The notes: a model not told the origin generated them from the sequence alone. Numbered from the stretch's first letter, positions 16,799-26,922 are shown. The stretch: DNA of 64,000 bases from Massilia soli (GCF_016809835.1 NZ_JAFBIL020000001.1:62001-126000); one strand, 5' to 3'. Made by a program: numbers and translations.

Positions 16799-17686
16799 TT
16801 GACCATCACTCCCCCGCCCTTCACGCCCAGCAAGCTCGCCGCCGGCCTGCTCGCCGCCGCCAGCGTGTTGCTGGCCTGCCCTGCGCAGGCCCAGGGTAGC
16901 GCGCAACTTGTCGACCTGATCAATGCCTACCGCGCCTCGCCGCGCACTTGCGACGGCCGCCGCACGGCGCCGCTGGCGCCGCTGGCGATGGATCCGGCGC
17001 TTGGCCGCGTCGCGGTCACGACGGGAACCTTGCTCGAGCATGCGATCGAGCAGGCCGGCTACAAGGTGGCGCGGGCCGAGGCGATCTCCGTGACGGGCCC
17101 GCCCGACGCGCGCGCGGCGATGGCCGCGATCGAAACACCGTACTGCAGCACGCTGCTCAATCCAACGTTTTCCGAGATTGGCGCGTCGCGCCGCGGCGAC
17201 AGCTGGCAGATCGTGCTGGCCGAACCGGCGCCCCCACCGGCGAGCAATTTTCTACCTGATTCGGAAACCGCGGGAAAGGCCATTCTTGACGCGGTCAATG
17301 ATGCGCGCGCCAAGGCGCGCAGCTGCGGCACCCAACGTTTTCCGGCTGCCCGGCAGGTGACATGGAACGGCACGCTAGGCGACGCGGCGCTGAGCCACAG
17401 CCGCGACATGGCCGCGCACCGCTACTTCAGCCACAAGGGCCGCGATGGCCAGGGGGCCGCCGAGCGCGCAGTGCGCGCCGGCTACCGCTGGCTGCGGATC
17501 GGCGAGAATATCGCTGCCGGCCAGAACTCGCCGGCCGAAGTGGTGGCGGGCTGGCTGTCGAGCCCGGGCCACTGCGCCAACATCATGCAGGGCGGCTTTA
17601 CCGAGATGGGCGCCGCGTATGCGATCAACCAGAGCCGCACCGGCGAACGGATCTACTGGACCCAGGTGTTCGCGGCGCCGCGCTGA
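16799..17686 (+). CDS. Exported CAP/SCP-like protein with two CAP regions
   Basis: A 295-residue protein, most likely started by TTG 16799 because no upstream ATG is available and this gives a complete export signal (KLAAGLLAAASVLLACPAQAQ). The signal can be read either as a lipobox (LLAC) or as a type I site after AQA. Residues about 35-140 look like a degenerate CAP domain (LVDLINAYRASPRTCDG). Residues 155-293 form a complete one, with AALSHSRDMAAHRYFSH, GENIAAG and the signature WLSSPGHCANIM. CAP proteins are secreted or surface proteins of varied function, so no activity is claimed. It converges on the chemoreceptor gene with a 3-bp gap. Confidence 0.88.
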   Translation: MTITPPPFTPSKLAAGLLAAASVLLACPAQAQGSAQLVDLINAYRASPRTCDGRRTAPLAPLAMDPALGRVAVTTGTLLEHAIEQAGYKVARAEAISVTGPPDARAAMAAIETPYCSTLLNPTFSEIGASRRGDSWQIVLAEPAPPPASNFLPDSETAGKAILDAVNDARAKARSCGTQRFPAARQVTWNGTLGDAALSHSRDMAAHRYFSHKGRDGQGAAERAVRAGYRWLRIGENIAAGQNSPAEVVAGWLSSPGHCANIMQGGFTEMGAAYAINQSRTGERIYWTQVFAAPR

Positions 17687-17689
17687 TGC

Positions 17690-19699
17690 TTAGTACTGGC
17701 CGAGCAGCGCGACCGGCTTGCCTTGGCTGGCGCCGTCGAGCTTGAACACGCTGACCGACTGCGCCAGCGTGGCGGCCATGTCCTGCATCGCGTGAGCAGC
17801 AGCCGAGGCTTCCTCGACCAGTGCCGCGTTCTGCTGGGTGACCTTGTCCATCGACACGATGGCCTGGTTGACCTCGTCGATGCCAACCGATTGTTCCTTG
17901 GTGGCGGCCATGATGTCGCCCATGATGTCAGTGACTTTCTTGACACTCAGCACGACGTCGTTCATGGTCTGTCCAGCGATGCCGACCAGCTTGCTGCCAG
18001 TCTCCACCTTGTCGACCGAATCGCCGATCAGGGCCTTGATTTCGTGCGCCGCCGCAGCTGAGCGCTGCGCCAGGGAACGCACTTCCGAAGCGACCACCGC
18101 AAAACCACGGCCCTGCTCGCCGGCGCGGGCCGCTTCCACCGCCGCGTTCAACGCGAGGATATTGGTCTGGAATGCAATGCTGTCGATCACGCCAATGATG
18201 TCGACAATTTTCTTGGATGAATCGTTAATCTGGCCCATGGTCGCGACCACCTGGGACACAACGTCGCCGCCCTTGACGGCCACCGACGATGCCGAAGACG
18301 CAAGGTCGTTCGCTTCGCGGGCGTTGTCGGCATTCTGGCGAACCGTTGCCGTCAACTGCTCCATCGACGATGCCGTTTCTTCAAGCGAACCGGCCTGGTG
18401 TTCGGTCCGCGACGACAGATCCTGGTTACCCGCCGCAATCTCCGCAGACGCCGTCGCAACCTGTTCAGTGCCGTCGCGAATGGTCGCGACAACCCCGGCC
18501 AGGCCACTACTGATGCCATTCATGGCCGTCAGCAGCTGACCGATCTCGTCCTGGCTGGCGGCGGCCAGCTGCACGGTCAGGTCGCCATGCGCCAGGCGCT
18601 CAGCGGCGTCGGTGGCAACGCGCAGCGGCTTGGTCACGACGTGGCGCACGATGAATACCAGCGCCGCGGCGAAACCGAGCAAGGCGAGAACGCCAATGGC
18701 CAGCAACTGGTTGCGCAGGCTGGTCACTTCAAAGTTGATTTCGTCGACGAAGGCGATGCCGGCAATGGTCCAGTTCCAATCCTTATTGGTCTGGTAGACA
18801 ACGATGCGCTCGCGCTCGGCGACGCCTTGCTGGTCCTGCGGGGTGACGCGCATCATGCCTTCGCCGGTTTGCAGGATGTCCTTGATGAATTCGCGGCCGG
18901 CGACGTCGCGGCGCTCCAGGCCCTTTTCGCCCTCCTGTTCAGGATGGACGACGAAGGTGCCGAAGGTATCGCCCGCCTTCGCGTCAACCACGAAGAAGTA
19001 GCCAGTCTCGCCGACCTTCAGCGATTTGATCCGCGTCTTCAGTGCCGCCACTTCGCTCGAAATGTCGATGCCGACATAGAGGATGCCCAGCACCTGGCCG
19101 CTGGCATCCTTGATAGGCACATACTCGGTCACGTGCGGCTTGCCGAACAACACCGCCATGCCGCGGAATGTCTCCCCCTGCATCAGCTTGCTATAAGCCG
19201 GGTGCTTGTTGCCCAGGTTGGTGCCGACCGCGCGGTTGCCATCGGCCTTCTTGACGGAGGTTGCCACGCGGATGAAGTCATCGCCCTGCTTGATGAAGAT
19301 CGTCGCGTTCCCGCCGGTCATGGCCGAGAAGCGGTCGACCGACTCGAAATTGAGGTTCAGGTCGGTCTCGTCATGCTTCATCACTGGCAAGTCCTTGCCG
19401 CCGGTATCGAGCGTGCGGCTGGCGTCCACCGAGAACGTACCCGGCAGCAAGCTGGCAAAGACGCGCGAAAACTTCTCGACCGCATTAAGCTGGGTGCGGT
19501 TGAAGGTCTCGATCATGGTCTTGACGCCGTCCGCCTGCGTATTGACAAGTTCAATACTCCTGCGTTCCATGGAACCGGACATCGTGTGCACGACGAACAG
19601 GATGAACGCCAAGAAAATGCTGGCGATCAAACCGAGGGTAAAGGCAGTGAGCTTGGTGCCAACCATGAACTGGCGGCTGGCTGCAATCGAGGTTTTCAT
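17690..19699 (-). CDS. Methyl-accepting chemotaxis protein with a periplasmic Cache sensor
   Basis: A 669-residue receptor from ATG 19699; an ATG at 19732 adds 11 residues and neither has a clear Shine-Dalgarno sequence. TM1 is near residues 12-38. The periplasmic region to about 315 resembles the fused Cache_3-Cache_2 sensor ([39 protein letters not shown]). TM2 ([20 protein letters not shown]) precedes a HAMP domain and the signalling coiled coil. The tip carries [20 protein letters not shown], the core that contacts CheA/CheW. No C-terminal CheR-tethering pentapeptide is seen. The ligand is unknown; such Cache sensors often bind small carboxylates. No other che gene is nearby. Confidence 0.93.
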   Translation of the reverse strand: MKTSIAASRQFMVGTKLTAFTLGLIASIFLAFILFVVHTMSGSMERRSIELVNTQADGVKTMIETFNRTQLNAVEKFSRVFASLLPGTFSVDASRTLDTGGKDLPVMKHDETDLNLNFESVDRFSAMTGGNATIFIKQGDDFIRVATSVKKADGNRAVGTNLGNKHPAYSKLMQGETFRGMAVLFGKPHVTEYVPIKDASGQVLGILYVGIDISSEVAALKTRIKSLKVGETGYFFVVDAKAGDTFGTFVVHPEQEGEKGLERRDVAGREFIKDILQTGEGMMRVTPQDQQGVAERERIVVYQTNKDWNWTIAGIAFVDEINFEVTSLRNQLLAIGVLALLGFAAALVFIVRHVVTKPLRVATDAAERLAHGDLTVQLAAASQDEIGQLLTAMNGISSGLAGVVATIRDGTEQVATASAEIAAGNQDLSSRTEHQAGSLEETASSMEQLTATVRQNADNAREANDLASSASSVAVKGGDVVSQVVATMGQINDSSKKIVDIIGVIDSIAFQTNILALNAAVEAARAGEQGRGFAVVASEVRSLAQRSAAAAHEIKALIGDSVDKVETGSKLVGIAGQTMNDVVLSVKKVTDIMGDIMAATKEQSVGIDEVNQAIVSMDKVTQQNAALVEEASAAAHAMQDMAATLAQSVSVFKLDGASQGKPVALLGQY

Positions 19700-19938
19700 T
19701 GACGGTATGTGAAGTCGCCCACCTATCGTCATGTATGGACGCGGAGCAATACTCGACGATACCGTAACTTTTTCTGCAGAGCACTATTTTGGGGAGCGGA
19801 TTATACGTAGTGGTGCTTGCACGCAACGGTTTCAAAAAGCCGTTATCGAAACAGCAAGAGCAAAAAATCTAACACTTTCAAATGCCGCTGGCGCCCCCAT
19901 AATTAAGAGAACATTCATTTGCGCACTCGAAAGAAGTC
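19700..19938. promoter_or_regulatory. Divergent promoter region between the MCP and LLM genes
   Basis: A 239-bp region that is markedly more AT-rich than the flanking genes (for example 19800-19930). It must hold the promoters of both divergent genes. No single sigma-70 or sigma-28 site was convincing enough to place. Confidence 0.4.
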
Positions 19939-20964
19939 ATGATTCCGTTTTCCGTACTCGATCTCTCCCCTATTACCGAAGGCAGCGACGCCCGCACCTC
20001 GTTTCACAACTCCCTGGACCTGGCACAGAGCGCGGAACGCTGGGGTTTCCAGCGTTACTGGCTGGCCGAACATCACGGCATGCCGGGCATTGCCAGCGCG
20101 GCTACCGCTGTGCTGCTGGGCTACATCGCCGGCGGCACCTCGACGATTCGCGTCGGCGCCGGCGGCATCATGCTGCCGAACCACTCCCCGCTCGTCATCG
20201 CCGAGCAATTCGGCACGCTCGAGTCGCTGTACCCGGGCCGAATCGACCTGGGCCTTGGACGCGCGCCCGGTTCCGACCACGCCGCCGCGCGCGCGATGCG
20301 GCGCAACCTGGCGTCGAACGCGGACGAGTTCCCGCAAGATGTCGTCGAACTGATGGATTACTTCGCCGGTTCGACGCGCCGCTCGGTACAGGCGGTGCCG
20401 GGCGCCGGGCTGGAGGTGCCAATCTGGATTCTTGGATCGAGCCTGTTCGGCGCGCAGCTGGCAGCACATTTGGGCCTGCCGTACGCATTCGCCTCGCATT
20501 TCGCGCCGACGATGATGATGCAAGCCATTGACTTCTACCGCAGCAACTTCAGGCCATCGGCCCAGCTGGGCAAGCCACATGTGATGCTCGGCTATAACGT
20601 ATTCGCGGCGGATACGGACGCTGAAGGCCAATTGCTGGCCAGTTCGATGCAGCAAGCGTTTGTCAACCTGCACAGCGGCCGCGCTTCGCGCCTGCAGCCG
20701 CCGGTGGCGGGCTACCTGGAGCAGATCGGACCGACCGGCCGTGCCATGCTGGAGCAGGTGCTGTCGTGCTCGGCGATCGGTGCGCCGGATACCGTTCAGC
20801 GCCAGATGCAGGAGTTTATCGCCCGCACCGGTGCGGACGAGCTGATGATCACGTCGCAGATCTACGACCATGCCGCACGCCTGCGCTCGTACCAGATCAC
20901 GGCGCAGGTGCACCGCGCGCTGTCCGAGCCAAGCGATTCGGCTGACCGGCCTCACAGGGCGTAG
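19939..20964 (+). CDS. LLM-class flavin-dependent oxidoreductase
   Basis: A 341-residue luciferase-like monooxygenase family protein. The typical opening ([12 protein letters not shown]) is followed by the TIM-barrel motifs [60 protein letters not shown] and [20 protein letters not shown]. This is the MsnO8/YhbW-like subgroup, which uses reduced FMN (supplied by a partner reductase) and O2. No reductase gene is adjacent and the substrate is unknown. It is cytoplasmic. The ribosome site is weak (GAAAGAAG). Confidence 0.92.
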   Translation: MIPFSVLDLSPITEGSDARTSFHNSLDLAQSAERWGFQRYWLAEHHGMPGIASAATAVLLGYIAGGTSTIRVGAGGIMLPNHSPLVIAEQFGTLESLYPGRIDLGLGRAPGSDHAAARAMRRNLASNADEFPQDVVELMDYFAGSTRRSVQAVPGAGLEVPIWILGSSLFGAQLAAHLGLPYAFASHFAPTMMMQAIDFYRSNFRPSAQLGKPHVMLGYNVFAADTDAEGQLLASSMQQAFVNLHSGRASRLQPPVAGYLEQIGPTGRAMLEQVLSCSAIGAPDTVQRQMQEFIARTGADELMITSQIYDHAARLRSYQITAQVHRALSEPSDSADRPHRA

Positions 20965-20994
20965 GACGCCTGAAACAGCCGGGATTTTCCTGCC

Positions 20995-21204
20995 TCAATG
21001 TCGCCGCTTGCCGAAAATCGCCATCCCGGCGGCCAATAAATCCATCAGCATCGTCCCAGCCAGCCATGCCTGGCCCGGCAAGAGAAAAGCTCGCATCTCC
21101 TCCATTCCCTGATGGTGAAGATGTCCTGCTGGCGGGAGCGCCGTTATCATCGGCGCATCGGCAAAGGTCACGAAGAATCGGCTTGCGCCGAAGTAGCGAG
21201 CCAA
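20995..21204 (-). CDS. Doubtful small ORF with one predicted membrane segment
   Basis: A 69-codon frame in a 294-bp gap. Its C-terminal half (MRAFLLPGQAWLAGTMLMDL, then LAAGMAIFGKRRH) looks like one membrane helix with a basic tail. The N-terminal half is not protein-like, and a second minus-strand frame overlaps it. There is no good ribosome site at 21204. It could be a decayed small membrane-protein gene or chance. It is recorded because nothing else occupies the gap. Confidence 0.2.
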   Translation of the reverse strand: MARYFGASRFFVTFADAPMITALPPAGHLHHQGMEEMRAFLLPGQAWLAGTMLMDLLAAGMAIFGKRRH

Positions 21205-21258
21205 TAAATTCTATAACACGAGGCAAAGGAAGATGACCCTCTTCATCGCCTGTGCCGG

Positions 21259-21495
21259 TCAGCGATTTTCCGGATCAATACGCCGCTCGGGAGGATCACC
21301 CTCTTCGAAACCGGCGACAAACACCAGCAGTATGTCGTTGGCAATTTTCCCATGTCCCGCTTCCAGCAAGTTGTTCGCCATCGCCGTCAGCTCGGCGACG
21401 CTGGCCTGGCCGCGCGCGTTATCGTTCGCGCGCCGTGTTGCTTTTCCAAGTGCAAATACCAACTCGGCAATCGCCGTTTTTTCTCTGTCGCTCAT
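21259..21495 (-). CDS. Small hypothetical protein
   Basis: A 78-residue soluble, acidic protein ([39 protein letters not shown], then an acidic tail [15 protein letters not shown]), mostly predicted helical. I do not recognise the family. A weak GAAGAA ribosome site precedes ATG 21495. The opposite strand also has an open frame, but that one is Ser-rich and looks like a shadow. It lies between the LLM gene and frmA with no clear operon partner. Confidence 0.5.
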   Translation of the reverse strand: MSDREKTAIAELVFALGKATRRANDNARGQASVAELTAMANNLLEAGHGKIANDILLVFVAGFEEGDPPERRIDPENR

Positions 21496-21562
21496 GTCAC
21501 ATTCTTCTATATAGGGGGCGCGTGAGTATCACGCTAACAACGGCGTCTGGCCGTATCAGGAC

Positions 21563-21587
21563 AATAACGGCGCGCTGCGCCGTTATT
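21563..21587 (-). terminator. Hairpin downstream of the formaldehyde dehydrogenase gene
   Basis: A perfect 11-bp stem (AATAACGGCGC / GCGCCGTTATT) with a three-base loop, 16 bp beyond the frmA stop codon. A-T pairs close the base of the stem, but no long T-run follows. It is a probable terminator for the minus-strand gene. Confidence 0.55.
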
Positions 21588-21603
21588 CATATTGCAGATC
21601 GAT

Positions 21604-22710
21604 TTAGAACACGACGATCGAACGGATCGATTCGCCGCGCTTCATCAGGTCGAAGCCTTCGTTGATCCGTTCGAGCGGCAACCGGTGGGTGATCAGCTCG
21701 TCAATACGGATCTTGCGTTCCATGTACCAGTCGACGATCTTCGGTACGTCGGTACGTCCGCGGGCGCCGCCAAAGGCCGACCCCTTCCATTCGCGCCCGG
21801 TCACCAGCTGGAACGGACGGGTGCTGATCTCTTCGCCCGCCGCCGCCACGCCGATGATGTACGACTGGCCCCAGCCCTTGTGGCAGCATTCGAGCGCCTG
21901 GCGCATCGTTGTGGTGTTGCCGATGCACTCGAACGAGTAATCGGCGCCGCCGTCGGTCAACTGGACGATGTGGTCAACCACATTCGCCACTTCCTTTGGA
22001 TTGATAAAATCGGTCATGCCGAAGGATTTGGCCATCTCGATGCGCGCCGGGTTGATGTCGACACCGATGATCTTGTTGGCGCCAACCATCTTGGCCGCCT
22101 GGATCACGTTCAGGCCAATGCCGCCCAGCCCAAACACCACCACATTCGCGCCCGCTTCGACCTTGGCCGAGAACACCACCGCGCCGACCCCGGTGGTCAC
22201 GCCGCAGCCGATGTAGCAGGCGGTCTCGAACGGCGCGTCCTTGCGGATGTTGGCCAGCGCGATTTCCGGCACCACGATGTAGTTCGAAAACGTCGACGTG
22301 CCCATGTAGTGGAACAGCGGCTTGCCGTCGATCGAGAAGCGCGAGGTCGCATCGGGCATCAGGCCGCGGCCCTGGGTCGAGCGGATCGCCTGGCACAGGT
22401 TGGTCTTGCGCGACAGGCAGAACTTGCACTGGCGGCATTCCGGCGTGTACAGCGGAATCACGTGATCGTCTTTTTTCACCGACGTTACGCCCGGTCCGAC
22501 ATCGACCACCACGCCGGCACCCTCATGTCCCAGAATCGCCGGGAAGATGCCTTCCGGATCGGCGCCCGACAGGGTGTAGTAATCTGTGTGGCAAATGCCG
22601 GTGGCCTTGATCTCGACCAGCACTTCGCCGGCCTTCGGACCTTCCAGGTCCACTTCTTCGATCGTCAGCGGCGCGCCGGCCTTCCATGCGATTGCGGCTT
22701 TGGTTTTCAT
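21604..22710 (-). CDS. frmA: S-(hydroxymethyl)glutathione dehydrogenase / class III alcohol dehydrogenase
   Basis: A 368-residue enzyme, the usual length for class III ADH. ATG 22710 is chosen over an in-frame TTG nine bases upstream. The catalytic zinc site is visible in GICHTDYYTLSGADPEG and GHEGAG. The structural zinc lies in the four Cys of CRQCKFCLSRKTNLC, and the NAD site is VVFGLGGIGLNVIQAAKMVG. It oxidises the glutathione-formaldehyde adduct to S-formylglutathione, and also reduces S-nitrosoglutathione. The usual partner hydrolase (frmB/fghA) and the frmR repressor are not adjacent. The formate dehydrogenase operon at 39-48 kb could consume the formate produced. Confidence 0.96.
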   Translation of the reverse strand: MKTKAAIAWKAGAPLTIEEVDLEGPKAGEVLVEIKATGICHTDYYTLSGADPEGIFPAILGHEGAGVVVDVGPGVTSVKKDDHVIPLYTPECRQCKFCLSRKTNLCQAIRSTQGRGLMPDATSRFSIDGKPLFHYMGTSTFSNYIVVPEIALANIRKDAPFETACYIGCGVTTGVGAVVFSAKVEAGANVVVFGLGGIGLNVIQAAKMVGANKIIGVDINPARIEMAKSFGMTDFINPKEVANVVDHIVQLTDGGADYSFECIGNTTTMRQALECCHKGWGQSYIIGVAAAGEEISTRPFQLVTGREWKGSAFGGARGRTDVPKIVDWYMERKIRIDELITHRLPLERINEGFDLMKRGESIRSIVVF

Positions 22711-22875
22711 AATGGGCAATTAGTCGTTGGATAAGATGAAGAAAGATCATAGCGCACCCCGGGCTCCCGCGCACTTACACCAGGTATCTTGCGGGCCGAT
22801 ATAATCCTGCCAAGGCCTTGCGGCCAGGCGCCCGGCGCAGCAACCCGGGACAACTCCATCCTTGCCCATCGCCCC

Positions 22876-24651
22876 ATGCATGAACTTCTCCTGACCCCCA
22901 TCGTCTTCCTGATCGCCGCCGTCACGCTGGTGCCGCTGGCCCAGCGGCTCGGACTGGGCTCGGTGCTCGGCTACCTGATCGGCGGCTGCATCATCGGCCC
23001 CTGGGGCCTGGCGATGGTGAAAAATGTCGAGCTGATCAGTCATATAGCCGAGATCGGCGTGGTGCTGATGCTGTTCCTGATCGGCCTGGAGCTGCAGCCA
23101 AAAAAACTGCTGGCCATGCGCAAGCTGGTGCTGGGCGGCGGCGCCTTCCAGGTGGCGCTGTGCGGCATGGCGCTCGCCACCGCGGCCTGGCTGATGGACC
23201 TGCGCTGGGGCGCCGCCTTGGTGGCCGGCTTCGCGCTGGCGCTGTCGTCGACCGCCATCGTGGTGCAGAACATGCAGGAGCGCCACCTCGACCATACTCC
23301 GGCGGGCCGGGCGGCGTTTGCCATCCTGCTGTTCCAGGATATGGCGGCCATTCCGCTGCTGGTCATCACGCCCCTGCTCGGCACGGCCGCCGCCAGCGGT
23401 CCCGGCTTTAACTGGCCGCTGGCCGCCGCCGTGATCGCCGCCGTGCTGGTGATCGGCCGCTACGCACTGCCGTTGGCGTTGCGGCTGATCGCCAAGACCG
23501 GCCTGCGCGAAATCTTTACCGCGTTCGCATTGCTGCTGGTGCTGGGCATTGCCCAGCTGATGATCCTGGCCGACCTGTCGATGGGCCTGGGGGCATTCCT
23601 CGCCGGCGTGCTGCTGGCCGGCTCGGAATACCGCAGGGCGCTGGAGGCCGACCTCGAGCCGTTCAAGGGTTTGTTGCTGGGGTTGTTCTTCACCTCGGTC
23701 GGCATGTCGGTCAACATCGGCTTGCTGTCCGACGGTCCGCTCACGATCCTGGGTTTGACGCTCGCCTACATGCTGTTGAAGATGGGGCTGCTGGCGCTGA
23801 TCGCACGCGCCCTGCCGATACCGGCGGTGCAGCGCTGGCAGTTTGCCGGCTTGCTGGCGCAGGGCAGCGAATTCGCCTTCGTGGTGTTCGCGGTCGCGCG
23901 CGATGCGCAGGTGCTGCCGCCGGCGATCAACGAAACGCTGGTGGTGGTGGTCGCCGTGTCGATGGCGCTGACCCCGCTGGCGGTCATGGCCGGCAACTGG
24001 CTGGGCACCCGCCTGCACGCCAAACCGGCCAAGGCACCGGACGTGATCGAACCGGATGGCGCAAGAGTCATCGTCGCGGGCATGGGCCGGGTCGGACAGA
24101 TTACCGCCCGCATGCTGATCGCGTCGGGCTTCAAGGTCACGGTTCTGGACAACGACCCCGACCTGATCGAACTGGTGCGCAAGTTCGGCATGCGCGTGTT
24201 CTACGGCGATGCCACCCGCCTCGACCTGCTGCGCGCCGCCCAGGCGGACAAGGCGCACCTGCTGGTTAACGCGATCGATGACATGGATGCCAGCCTGAAA
24301 CTGACCGATGTCGTCCGCGAAAACTTTCCTGATCTGAAAATCATCGCCCGGGCGCGCAACCTTACCCACCTGTACGAACTGCGCACCCGCGGCGTCGAAC
24401 AGGTCGAACGCGAAACCTTCGAGTCGGCCTTGCTGATCGGCCAGCAAGCGCTCGAGCGCATGGGCATCGAACCGGCGCTTGCCGAACGCGCAAGGGTCAA
24501 GTTCCGCGCACACAACCTGTCGACGCTCGATACGATCTTCCCGCATTACCGCGACGAGAAGACCCGGATCTCCATCGAACAGGCGGCGCGCGACGAACTG
24601 GCCCGCTCGTTCGAGCAAGACCGTATCCGGCTCGGCGACGGCAAGCAGTAA
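22876..24651 (+). CDS. CPA2-type cation/proton antiporter with TrkA-N domain (Kef/YbaL-like)
   Basis: A 591-residue inner-membrane protein from ATG 22876 (HELLLTPIVFLIAAVTLVP). Residues 1-385 form the 12-13-helix Na+/H+-exchanger fold, with LGYLIGGCIIGPWGL, LFLIGLELQPKKL, SSTAIVVQ and LLFQDMAAIPLLV, all typical of KefB/KefC/YbaL. A cytosolic TrkA-N nucleotide-binding domain follows (RVIVAGMGRVGQITARMLIA, about 395-515). Kef systems export K+ and acidify the cell during electrophile stress, gated by glutathione adducts. The divergent frmA neighbour (glutathione-dependent formaldehyde removal) fits an electrophile-defence pairing, which is inference. No KefG/KefF ancillary gene is adjacent. Confidence 0.92.
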   Translation: MHELLLTPIVFLIAAVTLVPLAQRLGLGSVLGYLIGGCIIGPWGLAMVKNVELISHIAEIGVVLMLFLIGLELQPKKLLAMRKLVLGGGAFQVALCGMALATAAWLMDLRWGAALVAGFALALSSTAIVVQNMQERHLDHTPAGRAAFAILLFQDMAAIPLLVITPLLGTAAASGPGFNWPLAAAVIAAVLVIGRYALPLALRLIAKTGLREIFTAFALLLVLGIAQLMILADLSMGLGAFLAGVLLAGSEYRRALEADLEPFKGLLLGLFFTSVGMSVNIGLLSDGPLTILGLTLAYMLLKMGLLALIARALPIPAVQRWQFAGLLAQGSEFAFVVFAVARDAQVLPPAINETLVVVVAVSMALTPLAVMAGNWLGTRLHAKPAKAPDVIEPDGARVIVAGMGRVGQITARMLIASGFKVTVLDNDPDLIELVRKFGMRVFYGDATRLDLLRAAQADKAHLLVNAIDDMDASLKLTDVVRENFPDLKIIARARNLTHLYELRTRGVEQVERETFESALLIGQQALERMGIEPALAERARVKFRAHNLSTLDTIFPHYRDEKTRISIEQAARDELARSFEQDRIRLGDGKQ

Positions 24652-24673
24652 GTGCCGTCGCGCTGCGCACTGG

Positions 24674-25537
24674 TCAGCCGCTGCGTTTCGTGATGACCAC
24701 TTCCAGGTATTCGCCCGGTACCACCAGCGATGATGGGCCGGCGATATTACAGCGGTCCAGCACGGCGAGGATGTCCTTCTCCAGTGCCTGCTGGCCAGCC
24801 GGGTCGAGCGCGGCGAACGCCTTGCAGGTGGGGCCGTAGAAATCGCGGAACACCTGCAAAAAGTGTTGCGGCGACGCGTAGCGGAAATTGAACAGCTTGC
24901 GCGTGACCTGGATGTTGGCCGCGCGGTCGCCGAACAACTCGGCCAGATAGCTTTCGGTACCCCACAGCGCGGGCGACTTGACGCCGGCCGGTGGCGGCAC
25001 GTGGGCGCCGATGACCTTGAACAGCTGGCCGACGAAGCCTTCTGGCGTCCAGTTCGCCAAGGCGATGCGTCCGCCATCGCGCACCACCCGCAGCATTTCG
25101 CTGGCGCAGCGGGCGTGGTTGGGCGCGAACATCACGCCGACGGTGGACATGGCGACGTCGAAGCTGGCATCGGGAAACGGCAGGTTTTCGGCGTCGGCTT
25201 CGCGGAAGTCGACCTGCAGGCCTTCCGCCTCGGCGCGGCGGCGGCCTTTTTCAAGCAGCGCCGGCACATAATCGGTGGAAGTGACTTTGGCAAAGCGGCG
25301 CGCCGCCGCCAGCGTGGCGTTGCCGTTGCCGGCGGCGATATCGAGCACCTTTTCATTGGCGCGGATATCGGCCGCCTCGGCCAGCGACTCACCCATGATC
25401 TGCAAGGTGACGCCGATGACGGCGAAGTCGCCGCTGGCCCAAATTGCCTGCTGGCGCTGTTTGATGGCGTCGAAGTCAGGCGCGTCGGGCGGACGCGGCG
25501 CCTGGCCTGACGTGGGGAAGGGAGTGGGCGTGCTCAT
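24674..25537 (-). CDS. Class I SAM-dependent methyltransferase
   Basis: A 287-residue protein from ATG 25537 with AAGGAGA eight bases upstream. The SAM-binding motif I is VLDIAAGNGNATLAAARR. The later motifs (YVPALLEKGRRRAEAEG, FREADAENLPFPDASFDV, MLRVVRDGGRIALANWTPEG) match UbiE/Methyltransf_11-type small-molecule methyltransferases. No signal peptide is present, so it is cytoplasmic. The acceptor is unknown. It is downstream of the amidohydrolase gene on the same strand, separated by about 75 bp. Confidence 0.9.
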   Translation of the reverse strand: MSTPTPFPTSGQAPRPPDAPDFDAIKQRQQAIWASGDFAVIGVTLQIMGESLAEAADIRANEKVLDIAAGNGNATLAAARRFAKVTSTDYVPALLEKGRRRAEAEGLQVDFREADAENLPFPDASFDVAMSTVGVMFAPNHARCASEMLRVVRDGGRIALANWTPEGFVGQLFKVIGAHVPPPAGVKSPALWGTESYLAELFGDRAANIQVTRKLFNFRYASPQHFLQVFRDFYGPTCKAFAALDPAGQQALEKDILAVLDRCNIAGPSSLVVPGEYLEVVITKRSG

Positions 25538-25611
25538 GACACATTCTCCTTGTTTGGGATTGATACCATTTGACGCAGCGCGGCGCGCCAAGTTCTCCCC
25601 CTCCCCTGGAT

Positions 25612-26922
25612 TTACTGCTGGTGCTTGACCACTTCGCCAGCCTTCATCACGAACGCGACTCTCTTGAGCACGCTGACATCGGCCAGCGGATCGCCGCCAA
25701 CGGCGATCAGGTCGGCACTCTTGCCGGCTTCGAGCGAGCCGGCCACGGCGCCGATGCCCAGCAGGTCGGCGGCGTTCACCGTGGCCGCCTTGATCGCTTC
25801 GGCCGGCTTCATGCCGAACTGGACCATCAATTCGAATTCATCGGCATTGCGGCCGTGCTTCGACACGCCCGCATCGGTGCCGAACGCGATCTTGATGCCG
25901 CGCGCGTGGGCCTGGCGCAAGGCCTTGCCGGTGATGCCGATGCGCCAGTCGATCTTGGCGCGCACCGCTGGCGGGTAGGCATCGGGGTTGTTGGCGATGC
26001 GCTCCTTGTAGCCGTTGATGGTCGACAGGGTCGGCACGTAGTAGGCGCCCGATTTCAGGAACAGCTTGACGCCTTCGTCGTCGAGCAGGGTGCCATGCTC
26101 GATCGAGTCGGCGCCGGCCGCCAGCGCCAGGTTGATGCCGGAGGCGCCGTGCGCGTGCACGGCAACCTTCTTGCCATACAGGTGAGCCGCCTCGATCAGC
26201 GACTTCGCCTCATCGTCGAACATCTGCTTGTTGACGCCGGCGCCGATCACGCTGTTGACCCCGCCGGTGGTGGCGATCTTGATGACATCGACCCCGCGCC
26301 CGATCTGCATGCGTACCGCCTTGCGGCAGCTTTCCGGACCGTCGCACAGGTTGGTGGTGGCGACGCCATGCTGGACCCAGTCGGAGTAGCCGAGCCGGCC
26401 GTCCATGTGGCCAGAGGTGGTGGAAATCGAGGTGCCGGCGTCGATGATGCGCGGACCCTGCACCCAGCCCCTGGCGATAGCGTCGCGCAGCGCCAGCGTG
26501 ATGCCGTTGCCGTCGCCAAGATTGCGCACCGTGGTGAATCCGGCCTGCAGCGTTTTCCTGGCGTTCATCTGCGCCTCGTAAGCGCCCGCCGCGACGCTGT
26601 CGGTGACGCCGGCCAGCTGGCCCTCGATACCGGCGCGGTCGCTGGTCAGGTGCACATGGCTGTCGATCAGGCCTGGCAGCACGTAGCGGTTGCGCAGGTC
26701 GATCACGGCGGCGCCGGCGTAGCGCTCGGGATTGACGAAGCCATCGAGCACCTCAAGCACCTTGCCGTCCCTGAGCACCAGCGTCGATGCGCCGCGCGGC
26801 GCCTGGCCGGGCCGGTCCAGCAGGTGGCCGGCGTGGACCAGCGTGACGGCGGTGTCGGCGCTGGCGTTGATCGACAGTGCCAGCAAGGCGGTGGCGAGGA
26901 AAGTGTGGATTGGCGTAGGCAT
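25612..26922 (-). CDS. Exported metal-dependent amidohydrolase
   Basis: A 436-residue protein from ATG 26922, which opens a signal peptide (PTPIHTFLATALLALSINASA). The metal-site residues of the amidohydrolase superfamily are present: LPGLIDSHVHLTSD (HxH), DVIKIATTGG (bridging Lys), VAVHAHG (His), SIEHGTLLDD (His) and IAFGTDAGV (Asp). This layout matches exported Xaa-Pro dipeptidase/imidazolonepropionase-like hydrolases, some of which cleave dipeptides carrying Lys, Arg or Pro. It faces the TPR protein gene across a 177-bp divergent region. Confidence 0.92.
   Translation of the reverse strand: MPTPIHTFLATALLALSINASADTAVTLVHAGHLLDRPGQAPRGASTLVLRDGKVLEVLDGFVNPERYAGAAVIDLRNRYVLPGLIDSHVHLTSDRAGIEGQLAGVTDSVAAGAYEAQMNARKTLQAGFTTVRNLGDGNGITLALRDAIARGWVQGPRIIDAGTSISTTSGHMDGRLGYSDWVQHGVATTNLCDGPESCRKAVRMQIGRGVDVIKIATTGGVNSVIGAGVNKQMFDDEAKSLIEAAHLYGKKVAVHAHGASGINLALAAGADSIEHGTLLDDEGVKLFLKSGAYYVPTLSTINGYKERIANNPDAYPPAVRAKIDWRIGITGKALRQAHARGIKIAFGTDAGVSKHGRNADEFELMVQFGMKPAEAIKAATVNAADLLGIGAVAGSLEAGKSADLIAVGGDPLADVSVLKRVAFVMKAGEVVKHQQ

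Noticed and set aside
21233-21514. Plus-strand 93-codon frame opposite the small gene at 21259
   Set aside because: It has a plausible GGAAG before ATG, but the protein is Ser/Ala-rich with a typical antisense composition. The minus-strand frame is more protein-like.
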